Shown here piece by piece: positions 1 to 9,548 of a stretch of 64,000 bases of DNA (positions are counted from its first letter, which is position 1; each line of letters begins with the position of its first letter). A program made the translations under genes and the position numbers. Source of the stretch: an uncultured Flavobacteriales bacterium (GTDB lineage: Bacteria; Bacteroidota; Bacteroidia; Flavobacteriales_G; Salibacteraceae); NCBI GenBank assembly GCA_905479105.1, contig CAJQLE010000003.1, positions 372,001 to 436,000 on the forward strand. The letters run 5' to 3'. Below the pieces are notes generated by a model. It worked only from the letters and a program-made list of their open reading frames with translations, did not search any database and had not been told where the DNA came from.

Positions 1-1
1 T

Positions 2-499
2 ATTAAGCATGCTGAGTATATGAATATTGTAATTGTTATTACAGGTTCAATGGTTGGGGTGGCATATTTATCAGAGCTGTTTATATCTTGGTATTCTGGT
101 GTTGAGTATGAGGCTTATGCATTTTTGAATAGAGCAACTGGCCCTTATTGGTGGGCTTATTGGTCAATGATGACATGTAATGTTATTACACCTCAATTAT
201 TCTGGTTTAAGAAATTGAGAACGAGTCTAATTGTATCATTTGTACTTTCAATATTTGTGAATATCGGTATGTGGTTCGAGCGTTTCGTGATTATCGTTAC
301 CTCACTTCACAGAGATTATATTCCATCAAGTTGGAGTATGTTCCACCCGACATTTGTAGATATAGGAATCTTCTTAGGAACCATTGGAATCTTCTTTACA
401 CTGTTTCTATTATTCAGTAGATTCTTCCCAGTATTAGCATTGAATGAACTGAAGTCCATTTTGAAGTCTTCAGGTGACAACTATAAAAAACAACACTAA
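2..499 (+). CDS. actC: Alternative complex III subunit ActC (NrfD-like), C-terminal part
   Basis: The reading frame is already open at base 2, so this is the C-terminal part of a gene that begins upstream of the window. About 165 residues are visible. They hold several hydrophobic membrane segments and a conserved stretch around HAEYMN and YWWAYW that I recognise from the NrfD/polysulfide-reductase-like membrane subunit of alternative complex III. That complex oxidises quinol and passes electrons to a cytochrome c or directly to cytochrome oxidase. The next genes (actD, actE, actF, coxB, coxA) follow in the family's usual order, which strongly supports the call. ActC is one of the two quinone-side NrfD-like subunits, the other being ActF. 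Confidence 0.88.
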   Translation: MKHAEYMNIVIVITGSMVGVAYLSELFISWYSGVEYEAYAFLNRATGPYWWAYWSMMTCNVITPQLFWFKKLRTSLIVSFVLSIFVNIGMWFERFVIIVTSLHRDYIPSSWSMFHPTFVDIGIFLGTIGIFFTLFLLFSRFFPVLALNELKSILKSSGDNYKKQH

Positions 500-500
500 G

Positions 501-1025
501 ATGAGTAAGGCTATATATGCTCTTTATGATGATGATGAGATCATGGTAGACGGTGCCAAAAGCATCTTATCAAAAAATCTTCGTATCAAAGATGTTTATT
601 CACCATTTCCAGTTCATGGTTTGGAGAATGTACTTGGAATTAAATGGACAAGATTAGCGATCACTGCTTTTCTTTATGGTCTTACCGCTTTGACCCTCGC
701 CTTAATAGGTATGTGGTATTTTATGATTGATGATTGGCCAATGAATATCGGTGGTAAGCCAAACAATACTTTGTATCAAAATTTACCCGCTTTTATTCCA
801 ATTACGTTTGAGTTCACAGTATTATGTGCAGCTCATGGAATGGCGATTACTTACTTAATAAGGAATAGAACACTTCCTGGAATGGCGGCACGTAATCCTC
901 ATCCAAGAACCACTGATGATCATTTTGCGATTGAGATATCGAAAGATGAGAATTCTGGGGTTTCTGATGATGAAATCCGCGCAATATTGAAAGAGACGAA
1001 TCCTGTTGAAATTTTTGAAAAATAG
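501..1025 (+). CDS. actD: Alternative complex III subunit ActD (DUF3341)
   Basis: A DUF3341 family protein of 174 residues, the small membrane subunit of alternative complex III. It has a soluble N-terminal part (MSKAIYALYDDDE) and two transmembrane segments, near residues 50-75 and 95-120. I chose ATG 501, one base after the actC stop codon, because the family begins at this point. An in-frame ATG at 474 would overlap the end of actC and add nine unrelated residues. The motif GGKPNNTLYQNLPAFIPITFE lies between the two helices and is typical of the family. It is cotranscribed with actC upstream and actE two bases downstream. Confidence 0.87.
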   Translation: MSKAIYALYDDDEIMVDGAKSILSKNLRIKDVYSPFPVHGLENVLGIKWTRLAITAFLYGLTALTLALIGMWYFMIDDWPMNIGGKPNNTLYQNLPAFIPITFEFTVLCAAHGMAITYLIRNRTLPGMAARNPHPRTTDDHFAIEISKDENSGVSDDEIRAILKETNPVEIFEK

Positions 1026-1027
1026 GC

Positions 1028-1678
1028 ATGAATAAGAACACACTATACTTGTTTTCTAAGGTTGCCGCAGTCATGATGGGCTTTTATATGGTATCATGCG
1101 GCTCAAAAAGTCAAAGTCCAGGAGTTGAATATATGCCAGACATGTATCGAACGGCTGCTTTGGAACCTTATTCAGGAAACAGCAACTATGCTGATAGCAT
1201 GGAAGCACGAATGCCAGCTGATGGTTCAATAGCAAGAGGTTACCTCCCATATGGTATTCCGAATACAACGGAAGGATATGAAATGGCGGGATCATTGCTG
1301 AAGAATCCACTTCCTTCAAATGAAGAAGTTTTGGCTGATGGAAAAGTTATTTATACGAAGTATTGCGGTCATTGTCATGGTGTGGCAGGAGCTGGAGATG
1401 GACCTACAGTAACTGCTGGTGGTCACCCACCGCCCCCTGCGTACAACAGTGCCTCATTGAAGAATCTCCCTGAAGGAAAAATGTTTCATACAATCACGTA
1501 TGGAAAGAACTTAATGGGATCACATTCTTCTCAATTGAATAACGAAGAACGATGGACAGTTATACGCTACGTTCAAACTCTTCAAAATCCTGAAGGAGCT
1601 GAGAATACAGAAACTGTTTCTGATTCCACATCCACTGAGGAAGCTACAATGTCTGACGAAACAGCAATGAATAACTAA
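1028..1678 (+). CDS. actE: Alternative complex III monoheme cytochrome c subunit ActE, lipoprotein
   Basis: A 216-residue cytochrome c. The N-terminus is a lipoprotein signal with a lipobox ending VSCG near residue 24, so the protein is predicted to be anchored on the periplasmic side of the inner membrane. One CXXCH heme site (CGHCH) lies near residue 115, followed by the GAGDGP motif common in class I cytochromes c. A Met-rich segment around KNLMGSH could supply the axial methionine. The last 25 residues are an acidic, Thr/Ser-rich tail. Its role is to take electrons from the complex and hand them toward cytochrome oxidase. It sits two bases after actD and 14 bases before actF. Confidence 0.87.
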   Translation: MNKNTLYLFSKVAAVMMGFYMVSCGSKSQSPGVEYMPDMYRTAALEPYSGNSNYADSMEARMPADGSIARGYLPYGIPNTTEGYEMAGSLLKNPLPSNEEVLADGKVIYTKYCGHCHGVAGAGDGPTVTAGGHPPPPAYNSASLKNLPEGKMFHTITYGKNLMGSHSSQLNNEERWTVIRYVQTLQNPEGAENTETVSDSTSTEEATMSDETAMNN

Positions 1679-1692
1679 ACGGAATCACAACT

Positions 1693-2892
1693 ATGGAATA
1701 CGTATTTGACGGTAGAGCAAAGAGGTTAACCTTGATATTGATGGCAGTTGGATTGCTATCTATTGTGTTGGGCTTCTTTGGCGGTGATCATGCTAGCCAG
1801 CGCGTTTGGACAAGCATTTTGATAAGTGGGTTCTTCTTTTTTGGAGTAGGACTTACAGGTACTTTCTTCTTAGCAATTCAATATGCTGCAGAATCTGGAT
1901 GGCCGACAGTTTTGAAAAGAATTTTTGAAGGTGTTGCTGCTTATCTTCCTATTGGTTCGCTCGCATTGATTTTGGTTTTCTTGGCAGGAACGTTTCATTT
2001 TCATCACATTTATCATTGGATGGATGCAGAATTATATGATCCTGCATCTCCGCATTATGATGAATTAATTGCTCATAAGCAGGCATACTTGAACCTTCCA
2101 TTTTGGTGGATTAGAACTATAGCTTATTTGGCTGTTTACATTTGGTTTACTATGCTTTTTAGAAAGAGGTCTTTAATGGAAGATGAGTTAACGGTAGATC
2201 CAAAACCATTCTTCATCAAGAACCAGACACTTGCAGCCGTATTCTTGGTTTTTTTCGGATACACATCTGTTACCGCAAGTTGGGACTGGATAATGAGTAT
2301 TGATACGCATTGGTTCTCTACAATTTTTGGATGGTACATTTTTTCTGGAATGTGGATTAGCGGAATGGTAATGATGACTTTATTAGTCGTTTATCTAAAA
2401 GGAAAAGGCTTGATGGAATTCGTTAATGACAGCCATATGCATGACATGGGTAAGTGGGTATTTGCCATTAGCTTCTTGTGGACATATTTATTCTTCTGTC
2501 AATTCATGTTGTATTGGTACTCCGATATTCCTGAAGAAGTCATGTATTTTCAAGCAAGAATCAATGACTACACATGGTTATTCTGGGGTACTTTGCTTAT
2601 AAACTTTATATTCCCAATGCTACTTCTTATGTCTAAAGATGCTAAGCGTAACCCAGGATTCTTGGTGTTCGTAGGAGTGATTATCTTCTTTGGCCATTGG
2701 ATGGATGTTTTCATGATCATTTCTCCCGGAGCGATGAAAGACCACGGAGTAATTGGATTAGTCGAAATTGGAACTTTCTTAGGGTTTCTTGGTTTATTCT
2801 TATACATAGTATTAGGAGCTTTAGCTAAAAGGCCTCTGCTAGTGAAGAATCACCCAATGTTAGAAGAAAGTTTACACCACCACATTAATTAA
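1693..2892 (+). CDS. actF: Alternative complex III membrane subunit ActF (quinol:cytochrome c oxidoreductase)
   Basis: A 399-residue membrane protein with about ten hydrophobic segments, in the position where ActF follows ActE in Bacteroidota. Histidine- and tryptophan-rich loops (HFHHIYHW, SWDWIMSIDTHWFSTIFGWY) match the NrfD-like ActF subunit, which helps form the quinol-binding membrane part of alternative complex III. It ends with a short His-rich tail (HHHIN). The gene is followed after 28 bases by coxB, which fits the known pairing of this complex with an aa3/caa3-type oxidase. No heme or iron-sulfur motif is present, as expected for this subunit. Confidence 0.87.
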   Translation: MEYVFDGRAKRLTLILMAVGLLSIVLGFFGGDHASQRVWTSILISGFFFFGVGLTGTFFLAIQYAAESGWPTVLKRIFEGVAAYLPIGSLALILVFLAGTFHFHHIYHWMDAELYDPASPHYDELIAHKQAYLNLPFWWIRTIAYLAVYIWFTMLFRKRSLMEDELTVDPKPFFIKNQTLAAVFLVFFGYTSVTASWDWIMSIDTHWFSTIFGWYIFSGMWISGMVMMTLLVVYLKGKGLMEFVNDSHMHDMGKWVFAISFLWTYLFFCQFMLYWYSDIPEEVMYFQARINDYTWLFWGTLLINFIFPMLLLMSKDAKRNPGFLVFVGVIIFFGHWMDVFMIISPGAMKDHGVIGLVEIGTFLGFLGLFLYIVLGALAKRPLLVKNHPMLEESLHHHIN

Positions 2893-2920
2893 GTAGTAGG
2901 ATAAAGGAAAGACAATAAAT

Positions 2921-4135
2921 ATGGTAACGATTCTAATTATACTAGCCATTGTTCTCACATCATTTGCTATCTGGCAGTTGGTACGAGTATTTGAAGGCAC
3001 ATCTAAACTTAAGGATGATAGTTCCTTCGTTCCTACGGATGCTGAAAACAGCTACCAGGGAAAAATGATGTTTGTGTTCATGTTGGGCTATTTTGCGTTT
3101 TTCGCATGGCTTTACGTTGAATATGTCCCGCTTTTGCTTCCGGAGTCAGCTTCAGAGCATGGTGTCTTACTAGACCAATTATTAGGGTTCAACTTCTTGA
3201 TCATTACTATAGTGTTCGTTGTAACACATGTGTTTCTTTTCTACTTTGCTTATAAGTATACTTTTTCCAAGGACAGAAAAGCATATTTCTATACGCACAG
3301 TAATAAGCTTGAATTACTTTGGACAACAGTGCCTGCAGTTTTCTTGGCAGTGATTATTGTATATGGTTTATCAGCTTGGATTGACATTACGGATGAAGCG
3401 CCTGAAAACTCTTTAACCATTGAACTTTATCCTAAACAATTTGACTGGACAGCTCGTTATTCTGGCATGGATTCGACTTTGGGAGCATCGAATTATAATA
3501 TGATTTCAACTTTTAATCCTCTGGGTGTTATCACCAATGGTTCCGTTGCTCAAATGCAGGAAGAATTGAAAGCTGACATAGTTTACTACCAAGAGGAATT
3601 GGAGAAAGCTCCAAAAGGTGGAATAAAAGATGAAGAATTGACCGAGTCAATTGCAAAAAGAAAAAGACAATTGGAAAGAGTGGCTTCATTTGAAGGCTTG
3701 AGCGCAGCTAGTTTAGTGTCTGGTGATGATGATATCTTAGTGAAAAGTGAGTTTTACGTTCCTAGAGGGAAAAGCGTTGAGTTCATATTCAGAAGTAGGG
3801 ATGTTATTCATAGTGCTTATATGCCTCACTTTAGATCTCAAATGAACTGTGTACCTGGAATGACAACTACAATGAATTTTATTCCTACCATAACCACAGA
3901 GGAGATGCGTGCGAAGACAAATAATCCAGAATTCGAGTACATGTTATTGTGTAACAAGATATGTGGAGCAGCTCACTACAACATGAAAATGGTTATTAAA
4001 GTAGTGGAGCAAGAAGAGTATAATAAATGGATTTCTGAGCAAAAGACCTTCAATGAAAGCATTCAACCAGCTGATGAAGGTATGGCCTCAAAAATTAGTA
4101 TTTCTGGTAACGAAATTTCAATGATCGAACAATAA
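2921..4135 (+). CDS. coxB: Cytochrome c oxidase subunit II, long Bacteroidota form
   Basis: Subunit II of heme-copper oxidase, carrying the dinuclear CuA centre. The C-terminal cupredoxin domain has the copper ligands: a His in DVIHSAYMPHF and the block CNKICGAAHYNM with two Cys, one His and one Met. At 404 residues it is long. There are four hydrophobic N-terminal segments (about residues 1-24, 45-72, 85-112, 125-150) where two are usual. A charged, probably coiled-coil insertion (about residues 205-255) splits the cupredoxin domain. The residue between the two copper cysteines that is normally Glu is Lys here. It lies between actF and coxA and no doubt works with them. Confidence 0.92.
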   Translation: MVTILIILAIVLTSFAIWQLVRVFEGTSKLKDDSSFVPTDAENSYQGKMMFVFMLGYFAFFAWLYVEYVPLLLPESASEHGVLLDQLLGFNFLIITIVFVVTHVFLFYFAYKYTFSKDRKAYFYTHSNKLELLWTTVPAVFLAVIIVYGLSAWIDITDEAPENSLTIELYPKQFDWTARYSGMDSTLGASNYNMISTFNPLGVITNGSVAQMQEELKADIVYYQEELEKAPKGGIKDEELTESIAKRKRQLERVASFEGLSAASLVSGDDDILVKSEFYVPRGKSVEFIFRSRDVIHSAYMPHFRSQMNCVPGMTTTMNFIPTITTEEMRAKTNNPEFEYMLLCNKICGAAHYNMKMVIKVVEQEEYNKWISEQKTFNESIQPADEGMASKISISGNEISMIEQ

Positions 4136-4141
4136 CGAGAT

Positions 4142-5929
4142 ATGGCAACAGAAGCAGCACATAAAGACGATCACCACCACGAAGAAACATTCATATCGAA
4201 GTATATCTTCAGTATGGATCACAAGATGATTTCTAAGCAATTCCTAATTACAGGAATGATCATGGCAGTAATCGGTATGATTATGTCGTCTTTGTTCAGA
4301 CTTCAATTAGGATGGCAAGGAGAGTCGTTTTGGATATTGAACTTCCTATTAGGAGATAAATGGGCTCCTGACGGAATCCTAGACCCTAACATGTATTTGG
4401 CGCTTGTAACTATACACGGTACCATAATGGTGTTTTTCCTTCTAACAGGAGGGTTAAGTGGAACGTTTGCTAATCTTCTAATTCCTTTTCAAATTGGAGC
4501 TAGAGATATGGCTTCGGGATTCATGAATATGCTTTCGTATTGGTTCTTCCTTGCGTCAAGTATAGTAATGATCTCGTCACTGTTCATAGAGACAGGACCC
4601 GCGTCTGGTGGATGGACAGTTTATCCACCTTTAAGTGCTTTGCCTCAGGCTATGCCAGGGTCAGGGTTAGGTATGACGCTGTGGTTAGTGAGTATGTCTT
4701 TATTTATTGTCTCGTCTCTTTTAGGAGGACTTAACTATGTCGTTACAGTCATTAACCTTAGAACAAAAGGTATGACTATGACACGATTGCCGTTAAGTAT
4801 TTGGGCTTTGTTTGTAACTGCCATTATTGGTGTTCTCTCATTTCCAGTTTTATTCTCAGCAGCTTTATTATTGATTTTTGACCGTATGTTCGGAACAAGC
4901 TTCTACCTAAGTGATATTCATATCGCTGGTGAAGTTCTTGAGCAAACAGGAGGTAGTCCAATTTTATTTGAACACTTGTTTTGGTTCTTAGGTCACCCTG
5001 AGGTTTATATTGTATTGCTTCCAGCCCTTGGTATCACGTCAGAAGTGATAGCCACAAATGCTAGAAAACCAATTTTTGGTTACCGTGCAATGATTGGATC
5101 GATCCTAGCTATTGCTTTCTTATCATTCATCGTTTGGGGTCACCACATGTTCATCACGGGGATGAATCCTTTCTTAGGTTCTGTATTCACATTTACGACA
5201 TTATTAATTGCGATCCCATCAGCAGTGAAGGCGTTTAATTATATCACTACTCTATGGAAAGGAAACATCAGGTTCACTCCTGCAATGTTGTTCTCTATAG
5301 GAATGGTGTCAACCTTTATTTCGGGCGGTGTAACAGGAATTATTCTTGCGGATAGTGCTTTGGATATCAATTTACATGACACCTACTTTGTGGTTGCTCA
5401 CTTCCATATTGTAATGGGATTATCAGCTGTGTTAGCTATGTATGCTGGAGTATATCATTGGTTCCCGAAGATGTATGGAAAAATGATGAATAGAAAACTG
5501 GGATATGCTCATTTTTGGTTGACGTTTGTATCGGCATATGGAGTTTTCTTCCCGCAGCATTTCTTAGGTCTTGCCGGTATGCCTAGAAGATATTACTCAA
5601 ATAGTGAGTTCCCAATGTTTGATGAATTCGTGTCTTTGAATGAATTGATTTCAGTTTTTGCGATAGTAGGAGCTTTGGCTCAGTTCATTTTCATGTTCAA
5701 TTTCTTCTACAGCATGTTTAGAGGCCCTCGATCTAGTCAAAACCCATGGGGTTCCAACACACTTGAATGGACGACACCAGTTGATCCTATTCACGGTAAT
5801 TGGCCTGGTCCTCTTCCTGTTGTTCATCGTTGGGCGTATGATTATAGTAAGCCTGGGAAAGAGCATGATTTTGTTCCACAGACTGTTCCTTTGGAAGAAG
5901 GAGAGTTGGATGGTGGTGCAGGTCACTAG
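4142..5929 (+). CDS. coxA: Cytochrome c oxidase subunit I
   Basis: The catalytic, heme- and copper-containing subunit of the terminal oxidase: 595 residues with about 12 transmembrane helices. Visible signatures are the low-spin heme ligand region TIHGTIMVFF, the CuB/proton-channel block FLGHPEVYIVLLP, the CuB histidine pair VWGHHMF, and the heme ligands in HDTYFVVAHFHIVMG. The Glu in GHPEVY indicates an A1-type (mitochondria-like) D-channel. A His/Asp/Glu-rich soluble N-terminus (about residues 5-16) and an acidic C-terminus flank the core. It starts seven bases after coxB and is the last gene of the operon. Subunits III and IV are not in this window. Confidence 0.95.
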   Translation: MATEAAHKDDHHHEETFISKYIFSMDHKMISKQFLITGMIMAVIGMIMSSLFRLQLGWQGESFWILNFLLGDKWAPDGILDPNMYLALVTIHGTIMVFFLLTGGLSGTFANLLIPFQIGARDMASGFMNMLSYWFFLASSIVMISSLFIETGPASGGWTVYPPLSALPQAMPGSGLGMTLWLVSMSLFIVSSLLGGLNYVVTVINLRTKGMTMTRLPLSIWALFVTAIIGVLSFPVLFSAALLLIFDRMFGTSFYLSDIHIAGEVLEQTGGSPILFEHLFWFLGHPEVYIVLLPALGITSEVIATNARKPIFGYRAMIGSILAIAFLSFIVWGHHMFITGMNPFLGSVFTFTTLLIAIPSAVKAFNYITTLWKGNIRFTPAMLFSIGMVSTFISGGVTGIILADSALDINLHDTYFVVAHFHIVMGLSAVLAMYAGVYHWFPKMYGKMMNRKLGYAHFWLTFVSAYGVFFPQHFLGLAGMPRRYYSNSEFPMFDEFVSLNELISVFAIVGALAQFIFMFNFFYSMFRGPRSSQNPWGSNTLEWTTPVDPIHGNWPGPLPVVHRWAYDYSKPGKEHDFVPQTVPLEEGELDGGAGH

Positions 5930-5949
5930 ACTTGAAATACAATAATTTT

Positions 5950-5976
5950 AAAACCCGCCATTGTGCGGGTTTTTTT
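5950..5976 (+). terminator. Rho-independent terminator after coxA
   Basis: A perfect 8-bp GC-rich stem (AAACCCGC paired with GCGGGTTT) with a six-base loop is followed by seven T. It lies 20 bases after the coxA stop codon and closes the act-cox operon, separating it from ruvB. Confidence 0.9.
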
Positions 5977-6002
5977 ATGATCGAAATGATCAACCCACTT
6001 CC

Positions 6003-6010
6003 TACATTTG
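6003..6010 (+). promoter_or_regulatory. -7 promoter box for ruvB
   Basis: TACATTTG matches the Bacteroidetes TAnnTTTG box exactly. It ends seven bases before the chosen ruvB ATG, so the transcript would start only a few bases before the start codon, if at all. No convincing -33 TTG is seen at the normal spacing. Confidence 0.55.
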
Positions 6011-6017
6011 TCAAAGC

Positions 6018-7046
6018 ATGAATTATAACCTTGATCCAGATTCTTCAGAGTTATCTCAAACCGATAGGGATATTGAAAAGGTGTTGAGGCCTGTCCAATT
6101 TGATGACTTTACGGGTCAAGAGTCCATTATAGAAAATCTTAAAGTGTTCGTTCAGGCGGCATCTCAACGCGGTGAAGCGCTTGATCATGTTTTGTTGCAT
6201 GGACCTCCTGGACTTGGAAAAACGACCCTTGCCAATATTATCGCGAATGAATTGGGTGTTGGTATTAAGACAACAAGTGGTCCGGTATTAGATAAACCAG
6301 GAGATCTTGCTGGATTATTAACTAATCTGGAGGAAAAGGACGTCTTGTTTATTGATGAAATTCATCGATTAAGCCCTATTGTAGAGGAGTTTTTGTATTC
6401 TGCCATGGAAGATTATACAATCGATATTATGATTGATAGTGGACCAAGTGCAAGAAGTGTTCAAATTGAGTTGGCGCCTTTTACGTTGATTGGCGCAACC
6501 ACAAGATCTGGTCTCTTAACATCACCTCTCAGGGCGCGTTTTGGTATTAATTCGAGGCTGTCTTATTACAATGCTGAACTGCTGACTAAAATCGTTCATA
6601 GAAGTGCCTCTATTCTCAATATTGAAATAGAGGTAAAAGCTGCCCAAGAAATATCAAGAAGAAGCCGAGGAACTCCTCGAATAGCCAACGCTTTATTGAG
6701 ACGTATAAGAGATTTTGCACAGATAAAGGGAGATGGAAAAATTGATTTCAAGATTGCATCATTTGGATTGGAAGCATTGAATGTTGATGCTTATGGGTTG
6801 GATGAAATGGATAACAAGATTCTCTCAGTAATCATCGATAAGTTTTCAGGTGGGCCAGTTGGCTTAACAACTATCGCAACTGCCGTGGGAGAACAAGCTG
6901 GTACTATTGAAGAAGTGTATGAACCTTTTCTTATACAGGAAGGATTTCTGCACAGAACACCGCGGGGACGAGTGGCTACAAATCAATCGTATAAACATTT
7001 GGGACGTGAACTTCCTAAGGGAACTCAAGGATCAATATTTGAATAA
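6018..7046 (+). CDS. ruvB: Holliday junction branch migration ATPase RuvB
   Basis: A 342-residue AAA+ motor that drives branch migration of Holliday junctions together with RuvA, encoded at 14,972 in this window. The P-loop GPPGLGKT lies at residues 62-69, Walker B with FIDEIHRL at about 111-118, and the sensor/arginine-finger region [18 protein letters not shown] at about 159-176. A winged-helix C-terminus ends in the RGRVA-type motif. I chose ATG 6018 (MNYNLDP) because the longer frame from 5961 would start inside the coxA terminator and add 19 unrelated residues. A -7 box just upstream of 6018 supports this. The stop codon directly abuts the queG start. Confidence 0.95.
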   Translation: MNYNLDPDSSELSQTDRDIEKVLRPVQFDDFTGQESIIENLKVFVQAASQRGEALDHVLLHGPPGLGKTTLANIIANELGVGIKTTSGPVLDKPGDLAGLLTNLEEKDVLFIDEIHRLSPIVEEFLYSAMEDYTIDIMIDSGPSARSVQIELAPFTLIGATTRSGLLTSPLRARFGINSRLSYYNAELLTKIVHRSASILNIEIEVKAAQEISRRSRGTPRIANALLRRIRDFAQIKGDGKIDFKIASFGLEALNVDAYGLDEMDNKILSVIIDKFSGGPVGLTTIATAVGEQAGTIEEVYEPFLIQEGFLHRTPRGRVATNQSYKHLGRELPKGTQGSIFE

Positions 7047-7985
7047 ATGGAGGCCTTTGACCTCAAATTACAAACCCGCAGTGAATGGGTTAGAACAAAG
7101 GCCATTGAACTTGGCTTTATAGATTGCAGAATTGCAAAGGCAAGTAAGCTTGAAGAGGAAGAGAAGTTTTTAGAGAATTGGCTTAAGGATCAGCGCAATG
7201 GTACAATGTCTTACTTGGAAGAGAATTTCGAGAAGCGTTTAGATCCGAGAAAACTTGTTGATGGAGCCAAGAGTGTGATTGTGCTTTCAATGAATTATTA
7301 TTCTGATTTAACTCAGTCTGAAGGCGCACCGAAGATCTCAAAATACGCTTATGGACGAGATTACCATAAAGTGATAAAAAAGCGCCTAAAGCAGTTTCTA
7401 TTCTTGCTGAATGAGCAATTTGGAGAAGTTGATGGAAGAGGCTTTGTAGATTCTGCCCCAGTAATGGAAAAAGCTTGGGCGCGTAAGTCAGGTTTGGGCT
7501 GGATGGGAAAACATACCAATATTATCACGAAGTATGAAGGTTCGTTTTATTTTTTGGCAGTTTTGATTGTCGATATAGAACTTGCTGCCGATGACCCTCA
7601 AACTGATCATTGTGGAACGTGCACGGCCTGCATAGATGCATGTCCTACTGATGCAATCGTTGCTCCATATGTGTTGGACGCATCAAAGTGTATTTCTTAT
7701 TTTACAATTGAACTCAAGGATGCTCAATTGCCATCTGAATATCAGGGTAAGTTTAATAACTGGATGTTTGGTTGCGACATCTGTCAAGATGTTTGTCCTT
7801 GGAATCGATTTAGCAAGCAGCACAAGGAAGAAGATTTTGATCCGCATCCTGAGTTGCTTGACAGAGATAAGAAGGCATGGGATAATCTAACCGAAGAAAA
7901 ATTTCAAGAGTTGTTTTCTGGTTCAGCTGTGAAACGCACAAAATACTCCGGTTTAGTTCGGAATATTAAATTCCTCAATCTTTAG
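7047..7985 (+). CDS. queG: Epoxyqueuosine reductase QueG
   Basis: The last step of queuosine synthesis: reduction of epoxyqueuosine in tRNA by a cobalamin- and iron-sulfur-dependent enzyme. The protein has 312 residues. Two 4Fe-4S clusters can be read: C189, C192, C195, C199 ([12 protein letters not shown]), and C243, C246, C250 ([10 protein letters not shown]) together with C215. The region [13 protein letters not shown] holds the likely catalytic Asp near residue 135. The C-terminal HEAT-like domain of the longer E. coli protein is missing, as in other Bacteroidota forms. The start codon directly follows the ruvB stop. The last 11 bases overlap the end of the convergent barrel gene. Confidence 0.93.
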   Translation: MEAFDLKLQTRSEWVRTKAIELGFIDCRIAKASKLEEEEKFLENWLKDQRNGTMSYLEENFEKRLDPRKLVDGAKSVIVLSMNYYSDLTQSEGAPKISKYAYGRDYHKVIKKRLKQFLFLLNEQFGEVDGRGFVDSAPVMEKAWARKSGLGWMGKHTNIITKYEGSFYFLAVLIVDIELAADDPQTDHCGTCTACIDACPTDAIVAPYVLDASKCISYFTIELKDAQLPSEYQGKFNNWMFGCDICQDVCPWNRFSKQHKEEDFDPHPELLDRDKKAWDNLTEEKFQELFSGSAVKRTKYSGLVRNIKFLNL

Positions 7986-8634
7986 GAGTAAAGGTTCGAA
8001 TGATACTGAACGATATGGCGTTGTTATAAGCGCCACCAATGATGTTTAAGCCATTTACAAAACCTAATTTCCCTATTGCTGGCAGCATGGAATAATGAAA
8101 ACGGGCGTTAAAACTCCAGTTTTCCTTTATGGGAACGCTTACGCCTGCATTAATAGCTAGTTCATATTTGTTAAAAGGAGCAGCTGTGGTTATAAATAGA
8201 GGGTCTACTCGTCTTGATGCCACCAAGAATCCATTACAAAGTCCGATCTCATATTCAAACATGGCCAAATGAGATCTATACAGAATAGGAATATCAATAT
8301 AGTGTGCTTCGAGTGTGAAAGAATTGAATTCACCTTTATCCGGACGAGCGGCTAATCTGCTGCCGCGCATGGCGTAGTTTAATTCTAATTGAATTTTGGC
8401 GGTTCTTGAAATAGGAGTGAAAACACCAAATCCTGCGGTGCCTCCTAGTTTATTATAGCCGCCTACGTCATCATTGTGAATCTGACTTGCTACAAGTCCT
8501 AGTTTAACCATTCCCGAGAATTGGCCTTTTTTCGGAGTTTCAGTTTGAGCTTGCGATCCGAATGAAAAAGCTGTCAAGCAAAAAAAAAGTGCAGTGAATG
8601 CTTTATTCAACCACATGCACATGTGTTTCTTCAC
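7975..8634 (-). CDS. Outer membrane beta-barrel protein (PorT-like fold)
   Basis: A 219-residue protein with a Sec signal peptide (hydrophobic stretch to about residue 29, ending GSQAQ). The rest alternates polar and hydrophobic residues as in 8-12-stranded barrels, with family-like segments [18 protein letters not shown] and FHYSML. It resembles the outer-membrane beta-barrel (PorT-type) proteins common in Bacteroidota, but I cannot assign a specific role. The 5' end overlaps the upstream Omp28 gene by 32 bases, so the two are probably translationally coupled. In-frame ATGs at 8622 and 8616 are alternative starts with less overlap. Confidence 0.7.
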   Translation of the reverse strand: MKKHMCMWLNKAFTALFFCLTAFSFGSQAQTETPKKGQFSGMVKLGLVASQIHNDDVGGYNKLGGTAGFGVFTPISRTAKIQLELNYAMRGSRLAARPDKGEFNSFTLEAHYIDIPILYRSHLAMFEYEIGLCNGFLVASRRVDPLFITTAAPFNKYELAINAGVSVPIKENWSFNARFHYSMLPAIGKLGFVNGLNIIGGAYNNAISFSIIRTFTPKD

Positions 8635-9538
8635 TTTGAATAACTTCTCCGGTGATCTCGTTTACTATGACCGCCACAATGGTTGCGTTTTCCTTATTTA
8701 GGACATTGGCAGGCATTTCGGCATTCAGCTTATAGTCAAGCCATTCTCCAGATGGAATTGTTCCACTTATAAAAGGATCACCAGCTATGGATTGATCAGA
8801 ATTAAGCTTTCCTCTTAATACGTGACTATGAATGTAGTCGGTGACAATTTTGTGCGGATATATACTTTCATCTGCTTCACTATCGAGTTGCGGAGCAACG
8901 ATGGAATCTTCAACGCAAAGCACAAGTAATCGATAAGTACTGGTCAAATCGGTCAAAGCTTCGGCACTTACTTGAATGTAGAATAAATTGAGGCTATCGA
9001 TAAAGTCCGCTTCAACGCCTAGAGCAATATCAGTTGATGTATTTGAGTTTTCAAAATTTATTGGATCAGTCCAAAACGTAGTAGCGTTGTTAAAGATCAT
9101 TAAGTTGTTGAAGTTGTCAAAACTCCTGCGGTTGATAATAGCGCTTGGTATTGGTGTGCTGGCAGTAGTGAAATTTTGGAATAATAACGTTCCATAAGGG
9201 GTGTTGAAGTCTGTAGGATAGCCACCAAAGTCGTCAACTTGAGCAAAGCTCCCCGCATGGACGGATGTTACAATCATTCTATCCTTATTTAATGCAAGCT
9301 GTGCTAAAAGCAATTTTGTATTGGCTGGACATGTGGTGCATTTGTGCCCTGTGAATTCCTCCACATAAGTCTTCTTAAAACCTCGATTTAAATTGACTGA
9401 ATCAACAGTTGGAAAGGTGATTGAATCATTTAGATTAAGAACAGCTGGCTCAGGAAGGGGCGTTTCCACTTTATCGCATCCAACAGTAAAAGTTAGAGTT
9501 ATCAGGAGTGAAAATCCAAAAATTATCGTATTTCTCAT
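8603..9538 (-). CDS. Omp28-family outer membrane lipoprotein
   Basis: A 311-residue lipoprotein. The signal sequence ends in a lipobox TVGC at about residues 18-21. The motif EEFTGHKCTTCPANT, a CxxC thioredoxin-like element, follows at about residues 59-73, as in the Omp28 family first described in Porphyromonas. The N-terminal half should adopt a thioredoxin-like fold and the C-terminal half is beta-rich. The biochemical role of the family is not settled. It may act in redox or adhesion at the surface. It lies just downstream of the DUF6029 gene (10 bases) in a minus-strand cluster that also has a TlpA-like thioredoxin. Confidence 0.8.
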   Translation of the reverse strand: MRNTIIFGFSLLITLTFTVGCDKVETPLPEPAVLNLNDSITFPTVDSVNLNRGFKKTYVEEFTGHKCTTCPANTKLLLAQLALNKDRMIVTSVHAGSFAQVDDFGGYPTDFNTPYGTLLFQNFTTASTPIPSAIINRRSFDNFNNLMIFNNATTFWTDPINFENSNTSTDIALGVEADFIDSLNLFYIQVSAEALTDLTSTYRLLVLCVEDSIVAPQLDSEADESIYPHKIVTDYIHSHVLRGKLNSDQSIAGDPFISGTIPSGEWLDYKLNAEMPANVLNKENATIVAVIVNEITGEVIQSEETHVHVVE

Positions 9539-9548
9539 TACTGTAAAG

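Noticed and set aside
5961-6017. Longer N-terminus for RuvB
   Set aside because: The extension starts inside the coxA terminator hairpin and its 19 residues resemble no RuvB; a promoter box lies between it and the true start.
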